The notes beneath the pieces were generated by a model. The model was not told the origin of the DNA and ran no database searches. It was given only the letters and a program-made list of their open reading frames with translations. Shown one piece after another: positions 1 to 7,871 of a stretch of 19,128 bases of DNA. Numbering within the stretch: position 1 is the stretch's first letter; every line of letters begins with the position of its first letter. Source of the DNA: Lachnospiraceae bacterium (GTDB lineage: Bacteria; Bacillota; Clostridia; Lachnospirales; Lachnospiraceae); the NCBI GenBank assembly GCA_900766925.1, contig CAAFXG010000461.1:1-19128 (forward strand). The letters are read 5' to 3'. The position numbers were made by a program, and so were the translations under genes.

Positions 1-144
1 AAAGACTTTTAAATCAACAATCATGTTCAGCATGGGCTTCCATGATTGTTAAGTCTCTTCTCCATAGCATAACAAAGTCATTCAAACATTACATGCCTGT
101 AATTTATAACGGGTTACCCCCTGTTTATCGCTGATGCGACAGCC
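1..144 (-). repeat. Palindromic intergenic element, copy A (cut by window start)
   Basis: This is the right-hand part of the five-copy palindromic family; the rest lies before position 1. Read on the minus strand it matches the core of the other copies: GTTATGC, then CTATGGAGAAGAG, then the AACAATCATG / CATGATTGTT helix with an apical AGC-CCAT-GCT. The visible outer arm (about 88-144) ends in GCGACAGCC and resembles the arms of copies B and C (CATGCCTGTAATTTATA, GGGTTACCCC). Its partner arm is out of view, so pairing cannot be tested. It lies 13 bp beyond the stop codon of the minus-strand hydrogenase-like gene, on the strand that gene would transcribe in the element's sense orientation. Near the core it differs from the others (minus strand AAAAGTCTTT where they have AAAAGGCTCTT). 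Confidence 0.85.
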
Positions 145-157
145 ACCTTGTTAATAG

Positions 158-2077
158 TTAACTGTTTAATTCACTGAGTCTTGCCCTTACTGCATTGGCA
201 ATATCCTGAACATTGTCTGCTTCCTTTGAAACGTTGCAGGTCGAAGAAAAGAGCTGACTTATTTTGTCTGACATTTCGTTTATTTCACTGCTCAGTCGTC
301 CGGTCTCATCCAGAAGCCCTTTTACAGCTTTGACAATTTCATCACGGTTAGAATCACTCATATCTGACATTTCGCTGCTTTCATCCGAAAGACGCTTTAT
401 CTCACTGGCAATTACAGCAAATCCTTTTCCTGCGTCACCACTTCTTGCAGCTTCAACAGCGGCATTCATTGCAATAAGATTTGTCTGTTTTGATACATCG
501 GATATATTTTGATTTAGCTTCTCCAGTCTTAGAAGTGTGTTTTCTATATCTGCAAAGGATGATTGCAGCAGTTCACAGAATTCCTGCATCTTCTTCATTG
601 AAATGCTGATGTTTTCACATTCATTCTTGTTGCTTTCTGAGTTGTAAATCATATCACTGATAGAGCTTTCAAGCTGCTCGAAATCATCGGAAATAAAATT
701 GCTTATTTCATGGTTTTTGGTCAGAATCTGGCGATTCTGAATTTCTATATTTGAAGTAATCTGCTCAAGCTGATCCTTCATATAGTGAACACAGTTAGAT
801 GGCTTGTTTGTTCCGTTATATATGGCGATAGCCATCTCACGACAATTGTTATAACCACAGGCACCACAGTTAATTTTTTTACTTTCGGGTGTTTTTTTAT
901 TCATATCTGAATATACCGAATCCAATTGCATGGCATTTGGAATGTTAAGAGAAACTCTGGAAGACTTATCGGTATATCTTCTTATAAAATCGTCAGGATT
1001 AAGCTTTGAAAACTTCTTATTAAGGGCCTTTAGCCTTTGGGCAGGAGTGGATTTTTCGGCAAATGGACCGGTTTTTCCTCTGCGCTTGCTTTGTCTTTTT
1101 ATTTCGTTTATGGCATAAAAAGCATCCTCGCTATTGAAGCAGGATGGTTCTATACCCGTGCCAAAGAGACAGCCCTGCTCACAGTTTAGAATGTCAACCA
1201 TAAACAGATTTTTGGAATCCCGGGCTAATGCATCTTCGTTTTTCTTGAGATATTCCCAGGCTGCTCTGTCACCCTCTACCTGACGGATAAAGATATCCTC
1301 GCCCAAGAACCAATATACGTTTTCCTTAAGACCGCCCGGCATAGGGTAAATTGAACCTAGTCCATATTCGATTTCATCCGTTGCATCATTGCCGTATATA
1401 TTATGTTTTCTGACATAATCCATTAGATGATTAAATGTTACATTGAAATCAACATAACCCTCTGTATTAGGGTCGCTTATTTCAGCCTTCTTGGCAATGC
1501 ATGGTGAAATAAATGCTAATTTATCTGTTATTCCTTCGTATTTCTTTGCATAAATAGCAGCACACATCATAGGACTGTGAATAGGCATAAGCTTCTTTAA
1601 TAGCTTTGGACTATAGCGTTCAATGTAATTAACAACGGCTGGGCATGGCTGTGAAATTCCACCAAGGAAATTATTTTTCTGAATATAATTTATATAAGCC
1701 CATGTAGTTATGTCTGCGCCGAAGGAGACGGATATTATATGCTGTACACCAAGCTTTTTAAGGCCACCAAGAATTGTGCCATATTCGTTTGGATAATTTG
1801 CAATAAAAGCCGGTGCAAGAAGAACTGATATTCGTTCTCCACGTCTAAGTGCTTCGAAAAACTTATCTGTATCATCAACGTATTCCCTTGCATCGTGTTC
1901 GCATGCTTTAAGACATGCACCGCAGTTTATGCAATTCTCAGGATGAACGTTTATTCGCTGGTTATCCTGATTTGTGTTGGCAGAATAATTGGCTGTAATG
2001 ACAGGACAAACCGAAATACACCTGTTACATCCCTGACATCTGTCGTTTGTGAAAACTAATGAGTCGCTACTTTTCAT
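158..2077 (-). CDS. Sensory [FeFe]-hydrogenase-like protein with MCP signalling domain
   Basis: Soluble 639-residue protein with no membrane segment. Domains in order: two [4Fe-4S] ferredoxin motifs (C14/C17/C20/C24 and C49/C52/C55/C59); an Fe-only hydrogenase large-subunit domain (about 80-370); a four-cysteine Fe-S domain (C404/C407/C412/C429); a helical linker; and an MCP signalling hairpin near 530-560 containing EAARSGDAGKGFAVIASEI. The four cysteines expected to hold the H-cluster are present: C145 (QPCP, loop L1), C193 (SPCIAKKAE, L2), C299 and C303 (CEQGC, L3). The residue before C145, which is the proton-relay cysteine of catalytic enzymes (TSCCP), is Pro144. This fits a sensor rather than a working hydrogenase. 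Likely role: sensing H2 or redox state and signalling to a CheA-type kinase in the cytoplasm. The start is ATG with GAGGGGG about 7 bases upstream. No partner kinase or hydrogenase lies nearby. Family assignment is firm; the signal sensed is inferred. Confidence 0.85.
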   Translation of the reverse strand: MKSSDSLVFTNDRCQGCNRCISVCPVITANYSANTNQDNQRINVHPENCINCGACLKACEHDAREYVDDTDKFFEALRRGERISVLLAPAFIANYPNEYGTILGGLKKLGVQHIISVSFGADITTWAYINYIQKNNFLGGISQPCPAVVNYIERYSPKLLKKLMPIHSPMMCAAIYAKKYEGITDKLAFISPCIAKKAEISDPNTEGYVDFNVTFNHLMDYVRKHNIYGNDATDEIEYGLGSIYPMPGGLKENVYWFLGEDIFIRQVEGDRAAWEYLKKNEDALARDSKNLFMVDILNCEQGCLFGTGIEPSCFNSEDAFYAINEIKRQSKRRGKTGPFAEKSTPAQRLKALNKKFSKLNPDDFIRRYTDKSSRVSLNIPNAMQLDSVYSDMNKKTPESKKINCGACGYNNCREMAIAIYNGTNKPSNCVHYMKDQLEQITSNIEIQNRQILTKNHEISNFISDDFEQLESSISDMIYNSESNKNECENISISMKKMQEFCELLQSSFADIENTLLRLEKLNQNISDVSKQTNLIAMNAAVEAARSGDAGKGFAVIASEIKRLSDESSEMSDMSDSNRDEIVKAVKGLLDETGRLSSEINEMSDKISQLFSSTCNVSKEADNVQDIANAVRARLSELNS

Positions 2078-2365
2078 GCTTTTCCCCCTCGAAAAAAATA
2101 TCTGTTTCTATAATACTTCATTTTACATATAAAAAAAACAATAAAATGACAATTTGTTCCAATTGTTTGTAAAATTATGTATTATAATAGAAAACAAAGA
2201 AAATATGTGGTGTGTTTATTTAAAATATCTTTGTAGGTGATGGATTATCAATCTTTTACTATACGTAAACAGATTCATAAGGTATAATATATAGAATGAA
2301 CAAAACAGAAAAATAAAATTGTAAAACATAATTACAAAACACAAAAAATAAGGGAGAATACAAAA
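2078..2365. promoter_or_regulatory. Divergent intergenic region with candidate -10 boxes
   Basis: This 288-bp AT-rich gap separates the divergent hydrogenase-like and LUD genes. On the plus strand TATAAT occurs at 2183-2188 and 2283-2288. The second lies 83 bp before the LUD start codon and is the more natural promoter position. Neither has a convincing -35 box at 16-18 bp. On the minus strand a TATTAT near 2109-2114 could serve the hydrogenase-like gene. No riboswitch or clear operator was recognised. Confidence 0.3.
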
Positions 2366-3004
2366 ATGTTATCACCAAAACAGAAATTTTATGAAAATCA
2401 GGCAAACACAATTATTACAAAGATGCAGGCACGTAAAATGGAGGCGTATTATTGTCAGGATGTGGAAGCTGCAAAGACAATGCTTCTAAAGCTGGTTGGC
2501 AACGGTAAGAAAACGGTAGCATACGGTGGTTCAATGACCTTAGACGAGCACGGCTTTAAGGAAACAATTTTATCAGCAGGACATGAGTTAATAGTAAGGG
2601 AAAATTATAAAACTGAGGAAGAACTTAGGGAGTGTAAGGCAAAGACTATTAATTCTGACGTATTTCTTATGAGCAGCAATGCCATAACTATTGATGGAGA
2701 GCTTATTAATATAGATGGCAGAGGAAACAGGGTATCTTACATGATTTATGGCCCTGACAGTGTAATTATAATAGCCGGTATGAATAAGATTGTACCAAAT
2801 GTTGAGGATGGAATCAGACGTGTACGTAATTTTGCATCTCCGCCTAATACTGTAAGATTAAACTGTGATACCCCATGTGCCAAAACAGGGCAGTGTGGTA
2901 ATTGCCTCACCCACAGTATATGCAGTCAGATTGTCGTAACAAGGACATCAATGATTCCTAACAGAATAAAGGTAATTTTGGTAGGTGATGAGCTGGGGTA
3001 TTAA
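2366..3004 (+). CDS. LUD-domain protein (LutC/YkgG-related)
   Basis: A 212-residue cytoplasmic protein made almost entirely of one LUD domain, the fold shared by the lactate-utilisation proteins LutB and LutC. Family features visible are the KKTVAYGGSMTLDEHG stretch near residues 48-63, SDVFLMSSNAITIDGELIN near 98-116, and VPNVEDGIRRVRNFASP near 143-159. The C-terminal third carries a cysteine cluster (CDTPCAKTGQCGNCLTHSIC, about 168-187) typical of this stand-alone clostridial subfamily; whether it binds metal is unknown. Start ATG is preceded by AAGGGAGA. The usual partners lutA and lutB are absent, so a role in lactate oxidation should not be assumed. The gene stands alone and is followed 33 bp later by palindromic copy B. 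Domain call confident, function unknown. Confidence 0.8.
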   Translation: MLSPKQKFYENQANTIITKMQARKMEAYYCQDVEAAKTMLLKLVGNGKKTVAYGGSMTLDEHGFKETILSAGHELIVRENYKTEEELRECKAKTINSDVFLMSSNAITIDGELINIDGRGNRVSYMIYGPDSVIIIAGMNKIVPNVEDGIRRVRNFASPPNTVRLNCDTPCAKTGQCGNCLTHSICSQIVVTRTSMIPNRIKVILVGDELGY

Positions 3005-3037
3005 TATACCATTAGAATAATACATAACAGAAGTAAT

Positions 3038-3264
3038 GCTGTCGAATAAGTGATAAGAAGGGGTAACCCGCTATAAATTACAGGCATGTACTGTTTTCAT
3101 TCCTTTGTTATGCTATGGAGAAGAGACTTAACAATCATGGAAGCCTTTGCTGAACATGATTGTTGATTTAAAGGGCTCTTCGAAATGTCCTGCATAACGG
3201 AATGAAAACAGTACATGCCTGTAATTTATAGCGGGTTACCCCTTCTTATCGCTTATTCGACAGC
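3038..3264 (+). repeat. Palindromic intergenic element, copy B (complete)
   Basis: Complete 227-bp element. The outer arms are 3038-3103 and 3199-3264. They are complementary at every position except one, a T:G pair 14 bases in (T at 3051), which would be a wobble in RNA. The termini are GCTGTCG and CGACAGC. The core at 3107-3198 begins GTTATGC and ends GCATAAC. Inside it GGAGAAGAG faces CTCTTC plus TCC, and AACAATCATG pairs with CATGATTGTT below an apical AGC-CTTT-GCT. It lies between the LUD gene and carB. There is no consistent target-site duplication in the flanks and no open reading frame. It could be a MITE-like element, a structured RNA or a 3'-end hairpin; sequence alone does not decide. 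Confidence 0.9.
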
Positions 3265-3382
3265 TTTGTTTTGGATTTACAGTAAATGTCCTTTTTCTGC
3301 CATTCCATATAATATACGGAAGTTTCAAATAAAAAAACTTAATTTTTTTAAAAAAGTAGTACCATATATTTTTATTTTAATG

Positions 3383-3388
3383 TATAAT
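3383..3388 (+). promoter_or_regulatory. Candidate -10 box for carB
   Basis: TATAAT lies 33 bp before the carB ATG and directly follows a TG. No good -35 hexamer is found at 16-18 bp. The 156-bp leader after copy B shows no PyrR-type attenuator or other riboswitch that I can recognise. It is the only consensus -10 close to the gene. Confidence 0.35.
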
Positions 3389-3420
3389 AGGTGGAATGAA
3401 AAAAATATTAGGAGGACGTT

Positions 3421-6400
3421 ATGCCAAAGCGAACAGATATTAATAAGGTACTCATTATTGGCTCAGGCCCAATTGTAATTGGACAGGCATGTGAGTTTGA
3501 TTATTCAGGTACACAGGCGTGTAAAGCACTTAAGAAGCTGGGATATGAGATAGTTCTTGTCAACTCAAATCCTGCAACTATAATGACAGATCCGGAGACC
3601 GCTGATGTTACCTATATTGAACCACTTAACGTTAATCGCCTTGAGCAGATTATTGCGAAGGAAAGACCGGATGCGTTATTACCTAATTTAGGTGGACAGT
3701 CAGGTCTTAATCTTTGCTCTGAGTTATACAAGGAAGGAATCTTAGATAAGTATAATGTAAAGGTAATCGGTGTTCAGGTTGATGCCATTGAGCGTGGTGA
3801 AGATAGAATAGAATTTAAGAAGACAATGGACTCACTTGGGATAGAGATGGCAAGAAGTGAGGTGGCTTATTCTGTTGAAGAGGCACTTAAGATAGCAGAT
3901 GAGCTTGGTTATCCGGTTGTTCTTCGTCCTGCATATACCATGGGCGGTGCCGGTGGCGGTCTTGTATATAACAAGGAAGAGCTTAAGGTTGTATGTGCAA
4001 GAGGTTTACAGGCAAGTCTTGTTGGGCAGGTATTGGTTGAAGAGTCAGTACTTGGCTGGGAGGAGCTTGAGTTAGAGGTTGTTCGTGATGCAGAAGGGAA
4101 CATGATTACTGTATGCTTCATTGAGAATATTGATCCGCTTGGTGTACATACAGGAGATTCCTTCTGTTCAGCACCAATGCTTACCATATCAGAAGAATGT
4201 CAGAAGCGTTTACAGGAACAGGCATATAAGATTGTTGATAAGGTACAGGTTGTGGGTGGTACAAATGTACAGTTTGCACATGATCCTGTCACAGACAGAA
4301 TTATTGTAATAGAGATTAACCCTCGTACATCCCGTTCGTCAGCACTTGCATCTAAGGCTACAGGTTTCCCAATAGCTTTGGTTTCAGCAATGCTTGCAAC
4401 AGGACTTACACTTAAGGATATCCCTTGTGGTAAGTACGGAACATTAGATAAGTATGTTCCAGATGGAGATTACGTTGTTATTAAGTTTGCTCGTTGGGCA
4501 TTTGAGAAGTTCAAGGGTGTAGAGGACAAGCTCGGTACACAGATGCGTGCTGTTGGTGAGGTTATGAGTATAGGCAAGACCTACAAGGAAGCTTTCCAGA
4601 AGGCAATTCGAAGCCTTGAGACAGGAAGATATGGTCTCGGTCATGCTAAGAACTTTGATACATTAAGCAAGGATGAGCTTTTACTCAGGCTTGCTACACC
4701 TTCATCAGAGCGACATTTCCTTATGTATGAAGCACTTCGCAAGGGTGCAACAATTGATGAGATTTTTGAGATTACTAAGGTTAAGCATTATTTCATTCAG
4801 CAGATGAAGGAGCTTGTTGAAGAGGAAGAAGAAATTGCTAAGTCAAAGGGTTCACTTCCTGCAGATGAGTTACTTATTAAGGCTAAGAAGGATGGTTTTT
4901 CAGATAAGTACTTAAGCCAGATTCTTGATATTTCTGAGGATGAAATCAGAAATAAGAGAATAGAGCTTGGTGTCGAGGAAGCGTGGGAAGGTGTTCACGT
5001 ATCCGGTACAGAGAATAGTGCATATTATTATTCGACATATAATTCAGAGGATAAGAATCCGGTTTCAGATAATAAGAAGATTATGATACTTGGTGGAGGT
5101 CCTAACAGAATTGGTCAGGGTATAGAGTTTGACTATTGTTGTGTTCATGCAGCTCTTGCACTTAAGAAGCTTGGCTTTGAGACAATAATTGTAAATTGTA
5201 ATCCTGAAACAGTTTCAACGGATTATGATACATCAGATAAGCTTTATTTTGAGCCTCTTACCTTAGAGGATGTGCTTAGCATATATAAGAAGGAGAAACC
5301 ACTGGGTGTTATTGCACAGTTTGGTGGACAGACTCCGCTTAATCTTGCAGCAGACCTTGAGAAGAATGGTGTTAAGATTCTTGGTACATCACCTGCTGTT
5401 ATTGACCTTGCTGAGGACAGAGACTTATTCAGGGAAATGATGGATAAGCTTGAGATTCCTATGCCTGAGTCAGGTATGGCTACAACAGTTGATGAGGCTG
5501 TGGCAATTGCAACTAAGATAGGTTATCCTGTTATGGTTCGTCCTTCATATGTTCTTGGTGGACGTGGAATGGAAGTTGTATATGATGACGACAGCATGGC
5601 TGACTACATGAAGGCTGCCGTAGGTGTTACTCCGGATCGTCCTATCCTTATTGACAGATTCCTTAACAATGCATTAGAGTGTGAGGCTGATGCTATTAGT
5701 GATGGTACACATGCATTTGTTCCTGCTGTAATGGAGCACGTTGAGCTTGCGGGTGTTCACTCAGGTGACTCAGCATGTATAATTCCATCAGTTCATATTT
5801 CAGAGGATAATGTTAAGACAATTAAGGAATATACACGTAAGATTGCAGAAGAAATGCATGTAAAGGGACTTATGAATATGCAGTATGCAATCGAGAATGG
5901 CAAGGTATATGTATTAGAGGCTAACCCAAGAGCTTCACGTACAGTCCCACTTGTATCTAAGGTTTGTAATGTAAGAATGGTACCTATTGCCACGGATATA
6001 ATTACAAGCGAATTAACAGGTAATCCGTCTCCGGTTCCTGCATTGGTAGAGAAGAATATACCATACTATGGTGTTAAGGAAGCAGCATTCCCATTTAATA
6101 TGTTCCCGGAGGTTGACCCAATTCTTGGACCTGAAATGCGTTCTACCGGTGAGGTTTTAGGCTTATCTCCATCATATGGCGAGGCATTCTTTAAGGCACA
6201 GGAGGGTGTTGGTGCAACTCTTCCTCTGGAGGGCAAGGTTCTTATCTCAGTTAATAACAAGGACAAGGCTGACATTGTGGAGATTGCTAAGCGCTTTGAC
6301 GCATGCGGATTTAAGATTATTGCTACAGGAACAACCTGCGACACAATCAACGAGGCCGGAATTCCTGCAGAGAAGATTAAGAAGCTGTATGAGGGTCGTC

Positions 6401-6642
6401 CAAATGTACTTGATGCAATCACTAACGGAGAAATTGATTTAATCATTAACTCTCCGATAGGCAAGAACAGTGTACATGATGACAGCTACTTAAGAAAGGC
6501 AGCAATCAAGACTAAGACTCCTTATATGACAACAGTAGCAGCTGCTAAGGTTACAGTAGAGGGAATCGAATATCTCAAGAAGAATGTAACCTGTGAAATC
6601 AAGTCTTTACAGACTCTTCACGGAGAAATTACTGACAAATAA
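3421..6642 (+). CDS. carB: Carbamoyl phosphate synthetase large subunit
   Basis: The 1073-residue length equals that of the classical enzyme. It makes carbamoyl phosphate from bicarbonate, ammonia (channelled from the small subunit's glutaminase) and two ATP, feeding pyrimidine and arginine synthesis in the cytoplasm. The duplicated synthetase architecture is clear. The first half opens with KVLIIGSGPIVIGQACEFDY and has the ATP-grasp loop MGGAGGG. The second half opens with KIMILGGGPNRIGQGIEFDY and has LGGRGMEVVYDD. Both halves carry the conserved ATP-grasp E-x-N-PR (IEINPRTSRSSAL and LEANPRASRTVPL). A methylglyoxal-synthase-like allosteric domain occupies about 930-1073. Start ATG has AGGAGG seven bases upstream. 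The small subunit carA is not adjacent: upstream is palindromic copy B, downstream copy C. The subunit must therefore be encoded elsewhere. Confidence 0.97.
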   Translation: MPKRTDINKVLIIGSGPIVIGQACEFDYSGTQACKALKKLGYEIVLVNSNPATIMTDPETADVTYIEPLNVNRLEQIIAKERPDALLPNLGGQSGLNLCSELYKEGILDKYNVKVIGVQVDAIERGEDRIEFKKTMDSLGIEMARSEVAYSVEEALKIADELGYPVVLRPAYTMGGAGGGLVYNKEELKVVCARGLQASLVGQVLVEESVLGWEELELEVVRDAEGNMITVCFIENIDPLGVHTGDSFCSAPMLTISEECQKRLQEQAYKIVDKVQVVGGTNVQFAHDPVTDRIIVIEINPRTSRSSALASKATGFPIALVSAMLATGLTLKDIPCGKYGTLDKYVPDGDYVVIKFARWAFEKFKGVEDKLGTQMRAVGEVMSIGKTYKEAFQKAIRSLETGRYGLGHAKNFDTLSKDELLLRLATPSSERHFLMYEALRKGATIDEIFEITKVKHYFIQQMKELVEEEEEIAKSKGSLPADELLIKAKKDGFSDKYLSQILDISEDEIRNKRIELGVEEAWEGVHVSGTENSAYYYSTYNSEDKNPVSDNKKIMILGGGPNRIGQGIEFDYCCVHAALALKKLGFETIIVNCNPETVSTDYDTSDKLYFEPLTLEDVLSIYKKEKPLGVIAQFGGQTPLNLAADLEKNGVKILGTSPAVIDLAEDRDLFREMMDKLEIPMPESGMATTVDEAVAIATKIGYPVMVRPSYVLGGRGMEVVYDDDSMADYMKAAVGVTPDRPILIDRFLNNALECEADAISDGTHAFVPAVMEHVELAGVHSGDSACIIPSVHISEDNVKTIKEYTRKIAEEMHVKGLMNMQYAIENGKVYVLEANPRASRTVPLVSKVCNVRMVPIATDIITSELTGNPSPVPALVEKNIPYYGVKEAAFPFNMFPEVDPILGPEMRSTGEVLGLSPSYGEAFFKAQEGVGATLPLEGKVLISVNNKDKADIVEIAKRFDACGFKIIATGTTCDTINEAGIPAEKIKKLYEGRPNVLDAITNGEIDLIINSPIGKNSVHDDSYLRKAAIKTKTPYMTTVAAAKVTVEGIEYLKKNVTCEIKSLQTLHGEITDK

Positions 6643-6650
6643 ATTTTTAA

Positions 6651-6881
6651 AGCTGACGAATCAGCAATAAACAGGGGATAACCCACTATAAATTACAGGC
6701 GTGTACCGTTTTAATTCCTTTGTTATGCTATGGAGAAGAGACTTAACAATCATGGAAACCTTTGCTGAACATGATTGTTGATTTAAAAGGCTCTTCGCAA
6801 TGTCCTGCATAACGGAATTAAAACGGTACACGCCTGTAATTTATAGTGGGTTATCCCCTGTTTATTGCTGATTCGTCAGCT
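6651..6881 (+). repeat. Palindromic intergenic element, copy C (complete, perfect arms)
   Basis: Complete 231-bp element with perfectly complementary outer arms of 68 bp (6651-6718 and 6814-6881). Termini are AGCTGACG and CGTCAGCT. The core nearly matches copy B; the apical stem has AAC instead of AGC. The arms differ from copy B at ten substitutions and one inserted base, and pairing is kept at each. It fills the gap between the convergent carB and AraC-type genes, starting 8 bp after the carB stop. It could serve both as a bidirectional terminator, although the arm on the carB side is not followed by a clear T tract. Confidence 0.92.
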
Positions 6882-6950
6882 CTAACGATATTTACGTTGG
6901 TTATTTACAAACGGTAAATGTGGTATGAATGGGTTTAGTTACATCGGAAA

Positions 6951-7700
6951 TCACGAGTTTCGTATGCCGATACTTCTCAGGTGAGTGCTTCTGAATTTGG
7001 TTGGGGTAGTTCCGGTTTTCTTTCTGAATAGCTCGGTAAAATAGCTTTGGTTTGGAAATGCTAAAATACCCGCTATTTCTGATGGAGAATAGTCGGAATA
7101 TATAAGCATGTTTTTGGCGGTTTCAATCTTTTTATTCTGGATATACATTGTTATGGTCTGTCCGGTTTCTGATTTGAAAAGCCTTGACAGATAGGATGGA
7201 TTAAGTCCGATATGGCTTGCTAAAACGGGCACGGTAATCTTGGTGTGAAGATGGTCGTATATATAGTCAAGTGCCAGCGCAATATGAGGTGAGCATACCT
7301 TTTGCTTTCGTAGCTGTCTCATTCTTTTGGTATAGTCGATACACATTTGCGGATGTAATTCAGATACAGCAGAAGCACTGTCTGCCACATCTGCTTTTTT
7401 GATATAAAAATCACTTAAGGTATAAGCTGTAGACATTTCCATGCCACCTTCTATGCAGTATCTTGCAACAAGTGCGGTAGTAATTACAAAATGATATTTT
7501 ATATGACGAAGGTAGTTGTCGGAGAGAGTTCCGAGACCTTCCTTTTCAAGTAATGATTCTGAACATAATTCTGTTACCTTTTCTACATCACCGGCTTGTA
7601 CAAGTGTATAAAATTCCAGTTCAGGATTGTATGGTGCATGAAGAATTTCATTTTCACGCTGCAGATATTCCTGATAAAAAAGCTCTTTCTGTAAATTCAC
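6951..7700 (-). CDS. AraC-family transcriptional regulator of the beta-glucan operon (inferred target)
   Basis: A 249-residue protein with a C-terminal AraC/XylS double helix-turn-helix (roughly 140-240). The first helix-turn-helix spans VPVLASHIGLNPSYLSRLFK. The second contains SEIAGILAFPNQSYFTELFR, followed by the family's closing KKTGTTPTKFR. The N-terminal 130 residues (NPELEFYTLVQAGDVEKV and onward) resemble an uncharacterised helical sensor region common in clostridial AraC proteins; it is not the cupin of AraC itself. The start is GTG, chosen because AAGGGG lies about 10 bases upstream. It is divergent from the GH94/GH94/GH16 operon across 171 bp, so it probably controls that operon in response to a glucan oligosaccharide. 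Target and ligand are inferred. On its 3' side lies copy C. Confidence 0.85.
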   Translation of the reverse strand: MNLQKELFYQEYLQRENEILHAPYNPELEFYTLVQAGDVEKVTELCSESLLEKEGLGTLSDNYLRHIKYHFVITTALVARYCIEGGMEMSTAYTLSDFYIKKADVADSASAVSELHPQMCIDYTKRMRQLRKQKVCSPHIALALDYIYDHLHTKITVPVLASHIGLNPSYLSRLFKSETGQTITMYIQNKKIETAKNMLIYSDYSPSEIAGILAFPNQSYFTELFRKKTGTTPTKFRSTHLRSIGIRNS

Positions 7701-7871
7701 TAAAAATAATCCCCTTTTGAATAAATATTTGTAAATTATATTTATATTTTACATCAAAAATATCATTAGAACAATAAAAAAGTAATTATAAAGATATAAA
7801 GTCTGCCTTTAGTGTGAGAGTATATTATCAAGATAGATAAACGTGTTAAATAAACATTATGGGAGGTAGAA
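7701..7871 (+). promoter_or_regulatory. Divergent control region of the beta-glucan operon
   Basis: This AT-rich 171-bp region separates the AraC-type gene from the first GH94 gene. It contains an inverted repeat TGTAAA (7730-7735) ... TTTACA (7748-7753), a possible operator. A plausible -10 (TATTAT, 7823-7828) lies 43 bp before the GH94 start, with no good -35 at 17 bp, as is common for activator-dependent promoters. The GH94 ribosome binding site is GGGAGG (7861-7866). Operator and promoter are suggestions from sequence only. Confidence 0.35.

Noticed and set aside
3038..3264. Classical transposon end with target-site duplication
   Set aside because: The bases flanking copies B, C and D were compared and show no consistent duplicated target. 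No transposase is present, so a conventional MITE call is not supported, only possible.
3265..3420. PyrR attenuator or uracil-responsive leader before carB
   Set aside because: No anti-terminator/terminator pair or PyrR-type binding loop could be found in the 156 bp before the gene.
6066..6464. Minus-strand ORF inside carB, and similar shadows in the GH94 genes
   Set aside because: They arise from codon use of the real genes on the other strand and have no independent start signals or motifs.
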